A program made the position numbers and the translations under genes. DNA of 64,000 nucleotides from Vibrio sp. HI00D65. GTDB taxonomy: Bacteria > Pseudomonadota > Gammaproteobacteria > Enterobacterales > Vibrionaceae. The stretch covers positions 1 through 64,000 of the forward strand of contig NZ_LWEH01000091.1 of assembly GCF_001635455.1 (NCBI RefSeq), read 5' to 3'. Below are positions 28,837-38,200 of this stretch, one piece after another. Each line of letters starts with the position of its first letter. Position 1 is the first letter of the stretch. Under the pieces are notes generated by a model that did not search any database, was not told the DNA's origin, and saw nothing but the letters and a program-made list of their open reading frames with translations.

Positions 28837-30831
28837 ATGAAATGCCGTTCAAAATTGACACTGATTGCTGCTAGCTTTTTGCTAGCAGCTTCAGCTCAGG
28901 CTCTTGAAGCCAAATTAGATCAGGACGATTTACCTCTACTCGCTCCTGAGGTCCAACACGAAACTGCTAGTAAACGTGTTACTTCTCGATTTACTCGTTC
29001 CCACTATAAACACTTCAATCTCAACGACGATTTTTCTCAAGCTATCTTTAATCGTTACTTAGAGATGCTAGATTACAATCGTAATATCTTCACTCAAGCT
29101 GATATTGACTCTTTCTCTGCGGCATCTAAACAAATTGATGACCAGTTAAAAGCAGGCAATAACCAGATTGCTTTCGATGTTTACAATTTGTCTATGCAGA
29201 AGCGTTTTGAACGTTTTCAGTATGCACTGTCTTTGCTCGATAACGAGATCAAGTTCGATACCGATGAGACTATTGAACTGAATCGTAGTGAGGCTGCTTG
29301 GCCGAAAGATATCGCTGAAGTGAATGAGCTTTGGAGAAAACGCGTTAAATATGATGCTTTGAATCTAAAACTGACTGGTAAAGAGTGGCCAGAAATTCAA
29401 GAAGTTTTGGCAAAGCGTTACAACAATGCGATGAAGCGTATCACGCAATCGCACAACGAAGATGCTTTCCAGATTTACATGAACGCATTTGCGCGAGAGG
29501 TTGACCCTCATACTAGTTATCTCTCTCCGAGAAATGCAGAGCAATTCCAATCTGAGATGAACCTATCTCTGGAAGGGATTGGTGCTGTGCTTCAAATGAC
29601 AGACGACTACACCGTTATTCGTTCTTTAGTTGCTGGTGGACCTGCTTCTAACAGTAAGCAGTTGAGTGATGGCGACCGTATTGTTGGTGTTGGTCAAGAT
29701 GGCGAAGAGATTGTTGATGTTATCGGCTGGCGCTTAGATGATGTAGTACAACTTATCAAAGGTCCGAAAGGGACCAAAGTTAAGCTGCAGATCTTATCAG
29801 ATGGTAAAGATGCAAAAAGTCACGTTGTCACAATTGTCCGTGATAAGATTCGTCTAGAAGACCGCGCTGTTAAATCAGAAGTTATAGAGAAAGATGGTAA
29901 GAAGATTGGTGTACTAGAAGTACCAAGCTTCTACGTTGGTCTTTCGAAAGATACCGACAAGTTGATTACTGAGCTTAAAGAGCAAGGTGTTGAAGGTATT
30001 ATTGTCGATCTTCGAAACAATGGAGGCGGTGCATTGACCGAAGCAACGGAACTCTCTGGTCTATTTATCAAAGAGGGACCTGTTGTCCAAGTCCGTGACA
30101 GCTATGGTCGTGTCAAAGTGAACAGTGACACCGATGGTAAGATCAGTTACCAAGGTCCGTTAACGGTATTGGTGAATCGTTACAGTGCATCAGCATCTGA
30201 GATCTTTGCCGCTGCAATGCAAGACTATGGTCGTGCGATAATCCTGGGTGAGAACTCTTTCGGTAAAGGAACGGTGCAACAGCATCGCTCTTTGAATCAT
30301 ATATATGATTTGTTCGATAAAGAGTTGGGTTATGTTCAATACACAATCCAAAAATTCTACCGTATCAATGGTGGTAGTACGCAAAACAAAGGGGTAGTTC
30401 CTGATATTGCTTACCCAACGCCAATTGATCCAGCAGATACAGGTGAAAGTGTTGAAGATAATGCATTACCTTGGGATAGCATCGACAAAGCGAAGTACTC
30501 AGTGTTACAGCGTAATGATGAGGAAGTCGCGGCGTTAACGGCTAAACACCAAGCTCGTATCGCGACAGACATGGAATTCGGCTTTATTGCGCAAGATATT
30601 GAAAAGTATAAGGCGGATAAAGACGACAACGAACTTTCTCTGAATGAAAAGGTTCGCCAGCAAGAGAGTGATGATGCGGAAGCACTTCGTTTAGAACGTA
30701 TTAATCAACGTCAAAAAGTCGCTAAGTTAGAGCCTTTCAAAACGTTGGACGATGTTCCGAACGACTATGAAGCCCCTGACGCTTATCTTGATGAGTCGGT
30801 TGCAATCATGCTAGATATGATAAAGAAATAG
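28837..30831 (+). CDS. prc: Carboxy-terminal (tail-specific) protease Prc
   Basis: A 664-residue S41-family periplasmic protease. The signal peptide is residues 1 to about 22 (LTLIAASFLLAASAQA). A PDZ domain at about 240-320 begins LSLEGIGAVLQ. The catalytic region holds VNRYSASASEIFAAAMQ with the nucleophilic serine and GENSFGKGTVQ with the general-base lysine. Prc cleaves proteins with nonpolar C-termini, including penicillin-binding protein 3 precursor and the MepS hydrolase in E. coli. GGAGA precedes the ATG. Followed by a strong terminator. Confidence 0.95.
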   Translation: MKCRSKLTLIAASFLLAASAQALEAKLDQDDLPLLAPEVQHETASKRVTSRFTRSHYKHFNLNDDFSQAIFNRYLEMLDYNRNIFTQADIDSFSAASKQIDDQLKAGNNQIAFDVYNLSMQKRFERFQYALSLLDNEIKFDTDETIELNRSEAAWPKDIAEVNELWRKRVKYDALNLKLTGKEWPEIQEVLAKRYNNAMKRITQSHNEDAFQIYMNAFAREVDPHTSYLSPRNAEQFQSEMNLSLEGIGAVLQMTDDYTVIRSLVAGGPASNSKQLSDGDRIVGVGQDGEEIVDVIGWRLDDVVQLIKGPKGTKVKLQILSDGKDAKSHVVTIVRDKIRLEDRAVKSEVIEKDGKKIGVLEVPSFYVGLSKDTDKLITELKEQGVEGIIVDLRNNGGGALTEATELSGLFIKEGPVVQVRDSYGRVKVNSDTDGKISYQGPLTVLVNRYSASASEIFAAAMQDYGRAIILGENSFGKGTVQQHRSLNHIYDLFDKELGYVQYTIQKFYRINGGSTQNKGVVPDIAYPTPIDPADTGESVEDNALPWDSIDKAKYSVLQRNDEEVAALTAKHQARIATDMEFGFIAQDIEKYKADKDDNELSLNEKVRQQESDDAEALRLERINQRQKVAKLEPFKTLDDVPNDYEAPDAYLDESVAIMLDMIKK

Positions 30832-30851
30832 GCTTACCGCCTGTTGAAATT

Positions 30852-30878
30852 AAAAAGCGAGCTTAGGCTCGCTTTTTT
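30852..30878 (+). terminator. Terminator of the proQ-prc unit
   Basis: Stem AGCGAGC / GCTCGCT with a TTAG loop and a six-T tract, about 20 bases after the prc stop. Confidence 0.92.
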
Positions 30879-31075
30879 GTATCTGTTCGGTCTGATGTGT
30901 CTCTTTTGGTTTTTATTGCTAGTTAGTAAGGGAATGCCCTGTGGTTTTCTAGATTTCTGTTTGGCAAATAATGACATTTAAGTTACTTCGTATTTAAAAT
31001 TAAGTGACCTGGATCATATTTCTTCGCTTTCTATTCATTACGTGCCTAAGCTTAAAGAAAAACGAGGGGGCGCTT

Positions 31076-31759
31076 ATGAAATGGATTCTACTATTTTTAT
31101 CTTGTTTAAGTTTTGCTGCTTTTGGGAATGAAGTTACTCCTAACGGTCAACAATCAAAAAGTGATAGTAACTTATCCCATTTTGACCTTCCTTTGTTGCT
31201 TGGTGACTGGTATTTAATGAACCCAGATCCGGAGCAAGGCGCTAAAAACTTTAGAGCAATTAAGCTGACTCTCGATTCAAACTACTCGTTTACTATCGAT
31301 ATCCAGAAAAAAGACTATAGTGTGGACCATTGGGAAGGTTTATATAATGCCAATGAAGACACGATTATTCTGGGCCTGAACACGTCTGAGCCTCAAGTCT
31401 ATTCTTACAGCAGTAACCACAACATGCTGAATCTTAATGGTGTGATGTTTACCAAAGCACTACCCAACGCACTGGCGGGTATTTGGTCTAGCGCGGAGCT
31501 ATCGGGTAGCGATTTAAGAGCGAGCAACATCCAAAAAATGGATTTGGTCTTGCAGCCTGACTTTATCTTCATGTTCCGCGTGTCTGATGAAGCAGGTGGC
31601 GAAGTTATTCGTCGTGGTGTGTATTACACCGAAGGCGACCAATTAGTTCTGCTTTATGAAAATGGTGAGCATGGTACTAGATACACTCTAAACAGTGATG
31701 TTTTAACACTACAAGGCGAAGAGGGAGACATGTTCGCGGTGCTGAACCGAATCCGATAG
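31076..31759 (+). CDS. Conserved hypothetical exported protein
   Basis: A 227-residue protein with a signal peptide (MKWILLFLSCLSFAAFGNE; cleavage near residue 17). The mature part is predicted beta-rich and seems to contain two similar halves, each opening with a pattern like LLGDWYLMNP and ALAGIWSSAE followed by strand-turn-strand segments. This suggests a duplicated lipocalin-like or DUF-type beta fold. No catalytic motif is seen. The ATG at 31076 is chosen because of the strong GAGGGGG just upstream; the longer frame lacks a ribosome site and would bury the signal peptide. Monocistronic. Confidence 0.7.
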   Translation: MKWILLFLSCLSFAAFGNEVTPNGQQSKSDSNLSHFDLPLLLGDWYLMNPDPEQGAKNFRAIKLTLDSNYSFTIDIQKKDYSVDHWEGLYNANEDTIILGLNTSEPQVYSYSSNHNMLNLNGVMFTKALPNALAGIWSSAELSGSDLRASNIQKMDLVLQPDFIFMFRVSDEAGGEVIRRGVYYTEGDQLVLLYENGEHGTRYTLNSDVLTLQGEEGDMFAVLNRIR

Positions 31760-31858
31760 TGTTCGTTTTAACATCAAATTTGAGATTTTTGATAATCTGA
31801 TATTTAGACTATTTCTTAGGCGTTCCTATCTGGTTTGATTGGTAAAATAGCAAAACAT

Positions 31859-31890
31859 GGAGGCATTTTCCTATAATGCCTCCTTTTTTT
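31859..31890 (+). terminator. Intrinsic terminator of the exported hypothetical
   Basis: Stem GGAGGCAT / ATGCCTCC with a 9-base loop and a seven-T tract. Confidence 0.92.
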
Positions 31891-31976
31891 AATATTCCCC
31901 TTGTTTTATTGGCGATCAACCTTTAGATATATACAGTTAAAAATTTATTACGTATAACGATCAAAAGGAACTCGTC

Positions 31977-34583
31977 ATGGCACATACACCTCAAGCCAAG
32001 TATCGTAAAGATTATCAATCACCATCTCACACTATTTCTGAAATCGATCTTACTTTCGATTTATACGATTCAGCATCTATCATTACTGCGGTGTCTAGTG
32101 TTAAGCAAGAAAAAGACAGCTCAACATTAGTACTGGATGGTGAAGGCTTGAAGTTGGTTTCTGTGTTGGTTGAGGGCAATGAGTGGACGCAATACGAGCA
32201 GTCTGAAACTGAACTAACGTTAACTGATCTTCCGAAGGAATTTACGTTAACCATCGTTACTGAAGTGAACCCAGAAGGTAACAGTGCACTAGAAGGTTTA
32301 TACAAGTCAGGTGGCGCTTTCTGTACTCAATGTGAAGCGGAAGGTTTCCGTCGTATTACTTACTACATGGATCGTCCTGATGTATTGGCAAAGTTCACGA
32401 CTACTGTTATCGCGGACAAAGCAGAAAACCCATTCTTATTAAGTAATGGTAACCGTGTTGATGAAGGTGAGGCAGAAAATGGTCGTCACTGGGTTAAATG
32501 GCAAGACCCGCACCCAAAACCAGCATACCTGTTTGCTCTAGTAGCTGGTGACTTCGACGTCCTTCGAGATGCCTACACCACGCATTCTGGCCGTAAAGTT
32601 GACCTAGAAATCTTTGTTGATAAAGGCAATCTAGACCGTGCAAACCACGCAATGGTGTCTTTGATTAACTCAATGAAGTGGGATGAAGAGCGCTTTAACT
32701 TAGAGTACGACCTTGATATCTACATGATCGTCGCGGTAGATTTCTTCAACATGGGTGCGATGGAGAACAAGGGGCTCAATGTATTCAACTCTAAGTTTGT
32801 TTTAGCGAACGATCAAACAGCAACGGATACCGATTACTTAGGTATTGAAGCGGTAATTGGTCACGAATACTTCCACAACTGGACGGGTAACCGAGTGACT
32901 TGTCGTGATTGGTTCCAATTGAGTCTGAAAGAAGGTTTAACCGTATTCCGTGACCAAGAGTTCTCTTCGGATCTCGGTTCTCGTGCAGTAAACCGTATCA
33001 ACAACGTACGTATTATTCGTGGCCCTCAGTTCGCAGAAGATGCGAGCCCAATGTCTCATCCAATTCGTCCAGAAAAAGTGATAGAAATGAATAACTTCTA
33101 TACTCTGACTGTGTACGAAAAGGGCAGCGAAGTTATTCGTATGATTCATACATTACTGGGTGAAGAAGGCTTCCAAAAAGGCATGAAGCTTTACTTCGAA
33201 CGCCACGATGGTACGGCAGCAACGTGTGAAGATTTCGTCGCAGCAATGGAAGATGCATCGGGCGTTGAGCTGTCTCAGTTCCGCTTATGGTACAGCCAAT
33301 CTGGTACACCGACGCTGTCTGTAGAAAGCCATTACGACGCAGAGAAAAAACAGTACACACTAAAAACTCGCCAGGTAACCGCGCCAACGCATGAGCAAGC
33401 TGAAAAGCAAGCCCTGCATATTCCTCTAGACATCGAACTGTACACAGCGACAGGCGATGTGATTGAGTTACAATGTAACGGTAAACCTGTTCACAATGTA
33501 TTAGATGTGAAAGAAGCTGAACAGACTTTTGTGTTCGAGAACGTAAGCGAGAAACCAGTGCCATCATTGCTGCGTGAATTCTCTGCGCCAGTAAAACTTG
33601 AATACGACTATTCAGATGAAGAGCTTATTTTCTTAATGGTAAATGCGCGCAATGAGTTTTCTCGTTGGGATGCGGGTCAAATGCTATTGGCTAAGTACAT
33701 TCGCAGTAACGTTGAGAATGTTCAACAAGGTCAGAAGTTTGAATTATCAGCGTCTGTTGTTGATGCATTCCGCGGCGTACTACTGAGTGATTCGCTAGAA
33801 CCGGCATTCATCGCAGAAATGCTTTCACTACCAAGCCACAATGAAGTGTCAGGCTGGTATGAACGTGTTGATATTGATGCTGTCGCTTCTGTGCTTAACT
33901 CGATGAAGGTGACGCTAGCAGCAGAGCTTGAAGATGAGTTGGCTGCGGTTTATCACAGCCATCCGCTAACGGACTATACAATTGATCACGACTCAATTGG
34001 TAAGCGTACTCTGCGTAAACTTTGTCTAAGCTACTTAGCTCATACAGAGCAGGGTAACGACTTGGTTGTTGAGATGTATCAAACAGCAAACAACATGACT
34101 GACACTATGGCTGCAATGGGCGCTGCTAACAGTGCAAAATTGCCTTGTCGTGAAAGCTTGATGGCAGATTACAGCGACAAATGGAAACATGATGGCCTTG
34201 TAATGGATAAATGGTTTGCGCTGCAAGGCACTAACCCAAGTTCAAATGCTCTTGAAGCGATCAAAGAGTCTATGTCACATCAGGCATTTAGCTTGAAGAA
34301 CCCGAACCGTACACGTAACTTAGTTGGTTCATTCTTTAACATGAACCCGGTTCAATTCCATGAGAAGTCGGGACAGGGTTATGCGTTTGCTGGTGAGATC
34401 TTACGTGAATTAAACAGCAGTAACCCACAAGTTGCTTCGCGTCTGATTGATCCACTGCTTAAGTTCCGTAAGTATGATGACGAGCGTCAAGCACTTATTA
34501 AAACAGAGCTTGAGACGTTGAAGAACATGGATAATCTTGCAAAAGACCTGTTTGAGAAAGTAACAAAAGCACTAGAAGCTTAA
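31977..34583 (+). CDS. pepN: Aminopeptidase N
   Basis: An 868-residue M1-family zinc aminopeptidase, cytoplasmic. GAMEN (residues 260-264) binds the substrate N-terminus. The zinc site is HEYFH (296-300) plus Glu319 in SLKEG, the HExxH-x18-E arrangement. The sequence HNWTGNRVTCRDWFQLSLKEG is typical of the E. coli PepN subgroup. Length is near E. coli PepN (870). AAAGGAA precedes the ATG. Monocistronic with its own terminator. In E. coli pepN also lies close to pyrD. Confidence 0.96.
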   Translation: MAHTPQAKYRKDYQSPSHTISEIDLTFDLYDSASIITAVSSVKQEKDSSTLVLDGEGLKLVSVLVEGNEWTQYEQSETELTLTDLPKEFTLTIVTEVNPEGNSALEGLYKSGGAFCTQCEAEGFRRITYYMDRPDVLAKFTTTVIADKAENPFLLSNGNRVDEGEAENGRHWVKWQDPHPKPAYLFALVAGDFDVLRDAYTTHSGRKVDLEIFVDKGNLDRANHAMVSLINSMKWDEERFNLEYDLDIYMIVAVDFFNMGAMENKGLNVFNSKFVLANDQTATDTDYLGIEAVIGHEYFHNWTGNRVTCRDWFQLSLKEGLTVFRDQEFSSDLGSRAVNRINNVRIIRGPQFAEDASPMSHPIRPEKVIEMNNFYTLTVYEKGSEVIRMIHTLLGEEGFQKGMKLYFERHDGTAATCEDFVAAMEDASGVELSQFRLWYSQSGTPTLSVESHYDAEKKQYTLKTRQVTAPTHEQAEKQALHIPLDIELYTATGDVIELQCNGKPVHNVLDVKEAEQTFVFENVSEKPVPSLLREFSAPVKLEYDYSDEELIFLMVNARNEFSRWDAGQMLLAKYIRSNVENVQQGQKFELSASVVDAFRGVLLSDSLEPAFIAEMLSLPSHNEVSGWYERVDIDAVASVLNSMKVTLAAELEDELAAVYHSHPLTDYTIDHDSIGKRTLRKLCLSYLAHTEQGNDLVVEMYQTANNMTDTMAAMGAANSAKLPCRESLMADYSDKWKHDGLVMDKWFALQGTNPSSNALEAIKESMSHQAFSLKNPNRTRNLVGSFFNMNPVQFHEKSGQGYAFAGEILRELNSSNPQVASRLIDPLLKFRKYDDERQALIKTELETLKNMDNLAKDLFEKVTKALEA

Positions 34584-34643
34584 GTGAAGAACTCAATAGT
34601 GTAAGCAGCTTGCTAAGAAGCGGTTTTCTCATATAGAAAATTC

Positions 34644-34677
34644 ATCAGTGGTAGAGAGCATCTACCACTGATTTTTT
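34644..34677 (+). terminator. Terminator of pepN
   Basis: Perfect 12-bp stem ATCAGTGGTAGA / TCTACCACTGAT, loop GAGCA, six-T tract. Confidence 0.93.
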
Positions 34678-34803
34678 GTTTATGGGGGAGCGATATTTAA
34701 GTAAGCTAAAGTTAACTCTCCAGCTTTTTAGACAGAACGCTGTACAGTTAGACGGCGTTAAGTACCAAAAAAAACTGGATCTGTACATTTATACAGGTAT
34801 CGT

Positions 34804-35022
34804 ATGAATCACTATATTTTCCAACTCAACATCTCATATCAGCAATTTTTGACCAGTTATTCGGGTGCAGCAAGTCAAGTTCAAGTAATAACAACAACAG
34901 GATTGCGCATACAGTTACCTGCAACTCGATTCAGACCTTTTCTTACACAAATAGGGGTTAGAGGGCAATTTAGGCTGACAACTGACCAAAAAAATAAGTT
35001 TATCAAGTTGGAAGCTCTGTAA
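34804..35022 (+). CDS. DUF2835 family small protein
   Basis: A 72-residue protein of the DUF2835 family, recognised by FQLNISYQQFLTSYSGAA and the RFRPFLTQIGVRGQFRLT core. Function unknown; members are short, soluble and widespread in gammaproteobacteria. It stands alone between pepN and the glutamate dehydrogenase gene; no terminator follows before 35236. Confidence 0.75.
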   Translation: MNHYIFQLNISYQQFLTSYSGAASQVQVITTTGLRIQLPATRFRPFLTQIGVRGQFRLTTDQKNKFIKLEAL

Positions 35023-35250
35023 AGCTTGGCATGCCTGGTGAGTTAAAAGGAATCTTAATCACATAATCAAACATTTCACCTCCTACCACAGTTAAAACAA
35101 TTAACCATTTTTCAATAATGCTTTTACAATAAGCCAATGCATTACCTTTGCTTAACTCGTTAATAGACAAGCGCTCAACGGCGTAATTCAAACAACAGAT
35201 TAAGTGATACCCCTAATAATAAAATACAATTCTAATTGTGGAGTGTGACT

Positions 35251-38200
35251 ATGACCGCACGTGAAACTGTGGTTCCAGTTTTACTTGAAAAAGTTTACAA
35301 GCTGATTCAAGACAAACTTGACCTTGCTCATCGACCTCTCGTAACTCAACTTGCTCAACACTTGTTTAGTAACGTTTCTCATGACGACCTGACTCAGAGA
35401 AATGAATCCGATTTATATGGTGCTGTAGTTAGTTTATGGCACCACATCAACGAAAAGAAAGCCGACGAAATCTCGGTACGCGTTTTCAACCCTACAGTAA
35501 GTCGTCAAGGTTGGCAGTCCACTCACACTATCGTGGAGATAGTAGTACCGGACAGTCCTTTCCTTGTTGATTCTGTAAAAATGGCATTGACTCGCCTAGA
35601 CCTTTCTTCTCACCTTATGCTGCATAACCCAACGCAAATCTCTCGTTCTGATTCGGGAAGTGTAGTGGGTGTGAGCAGTGGTGAAGGTGTTTTCCAATCT
35701 TTGTTCCATATCGAGGTTGACCGTCTAAGTAGCAAAGCAGAAATGACGGCACTTAAGACAGAGCTTCTAGACATTTTCACTGACACTAGCCTAGTGGTTA
35801 ACGACTGGTTAACGATGGTTGAAAAGCTGAAAGAAGTCACTGACCAAGTTGAACAGCAAAAAGAAAGCATTCCAGTAGATGGCCAACGTTTTGATGAGAC
35901 GTTGGCGTTTCTTCGTTGGTTAGGTGAACACAACTTTACCTTTATGGGTTATAAGGAATATGACCTAGTTTCAGTTAACGGCGATACAGAGCTGCAACCG
36001 ACCAAGGAGCAAGGTCTTGGTTTGTTTGCGAATTCAGATCGTGTACGTAACGTTAAGTTGTCTGAGTTTTCTGATTCGGCGCGTTTAGAAGCAAAAAAGC
36101 CGTATGTACTTATCGTAACAAAGGGCAACACGGCTTCACGCATTCACCGCCCAGCTTACAATGATTACATCGGTATCAAGAAGTTCGATAAGAGTGGTAA
36201 GGTTATTGGTGAGCATCGCTTTACTGGTCTTTACACCTCTGCAGTTTATAACCAAGCCGTTGAAACCATTCCTCTAGTTCGTGAGAAAGTAGAACGAATC
36301 TTGGATGCAAGTGGTTACCGTGAAGGTTCATACTCATACAAAGCGCTGCACAACATTCTTGAAAACTACCCACGTGATGAACTGCTTCAAGCTCGAGAAG
36401 AAGAGTTACTTGAAGTAGGTACCGGTGTAGTACAAATGCAAGATCGTGATCTTTTGCGTTTGTTTGTACGCAAAGACCCGTTTGGCCGTTTCTTTAGCTG
36501 TATGGTTTACGTAACAAAAGATCGTTACAACACCGAGCTTCGTCGCCAAACTCAGCGAATCTTGAAGCAATACTTTGGCTGTGAAGAAGAAGTTGAATTT
36601 ACAACGTATTTCTCTGAAAGCCCTCTGGCAAGAACACACTATATTGTTCGTGTTGATAACAACAACATGGATGTGGACGTGAAAACAATCGAGCAAAACT
36701 TAATGGAAGTATCGTCTACGTGGGATGACCGCTTATCTGAATCAATCATTGCAAACTTCGGTGAGAGCAAAGGTCTTCCATTGTCGAAAGAGTACATGCG
36801 TGCATTCCCACGTTCGTACAAAGAAGACATGATGCCAGGTTCTGCTGTTGCAGATATTGAGCGTTTAGAAGCACTGAGTGAAGATAACAAACTTGGTATG
36901 CTTTTCTACCGTCCTCAGGAAGAAGCTGCAGACTCGAAAGCAGTACGCTTAAAACTGTTCTACCACAGTGCAGAGCCAATTCACCTTTCTGATGTGATGC
37001 CAATGCTTGAAAACTTTGGTCTGCGCGTTATCGGTGAATCACCATATGAAGTTCGTAAGACTAACGGTACTACTTATTGGATCTTAGATTTCTCTATGCT
37101 TCATAAGAGCGACCAAACGATTGATCTTCGCGAAGCTCGTGATCTGTTCCAACAAGCATTTGCAGCAATCTGGGCTGGTGAATTAGACAGCGATGGCTTT
37201 AACCGTTTGGTACTAGGTGCTGGTCTAGCTGGTCGTGAAATTTCAATTTTGCGTGCTTATGCTCGTTACATGCGTCAAGTTGGTTTCCCATTCAGTCAAC
37301 AATACATTGAAGACACCTTGTCTCATTACCCAGATCTAGCTAAAGGTCTAGTCAGCTTATTTGGTAAGCGTTTTGATCCTAAACTGAGGGGCAGCGCCAA
37401 GGGACAACAAGATCTTATTAAGAAGATCACTGAGCAGCTCGATCATGTAGAAAGCTTGGATGATGATCGTATTATTCGTCGCTACATGGAGATGATCACT
37501 GCAACGCTACGTACTAACTATTACCAAGTAGACGAGAACAAGCAAGCTAAACCTTGGTTGGCTCTGAAAATGAGGCCAAGCGAGATTCCAGATATCCCGG
37601 CTCCAGTGCCTGCGTTTGAGATCTTCGTATACGCACCAGATATTGAAGGTGTTCACCTACGTGGTGGTAAAGTGGCTCGTGGTGGTCTTCGTTGGTCTGA
37701 CCGTCAAGAAGATTTCCGTACCGAGATTCTGGGCCTAGTTAAAGCACAACAAGTTAAGAACACGGTAATTGTACCTGTGGGTGCAAAAGGTGGTTTCGTT
37801 TGTAAACGTCAGCACACTATGTCTGGCCGTGATGAAATCTTTGCTGAAGGTCAACGCTGTTACAAGCGCTTCATCCGTGCACTACTAGACGTATCAGACA
37901 ACATCATTGAAGGTGAGGTTATCCCGCCTAAGAATGTGGTTCGCCATGATGAAGATGACCCGTACTTGGTTGTAGCAGCAGATAAAGGTACAGCAACGTT
38001 CTCTGACTTAGCGAACTCAGTATCTGAAGAGTACAACTTCTGGTTAGGTGATGCATTTGCTTCGGGTGGCTCTAACGGCTACGACCACAAAGCGATGGGT
38101 ATTACAGCGAAAGGTGGCTGGGAATCGGTTAAGCGTCACTTCCGTGAAATGGGTATTAACTGCCAGACTACAGACTTCACTGCTATCGGTGTTGGTGATA

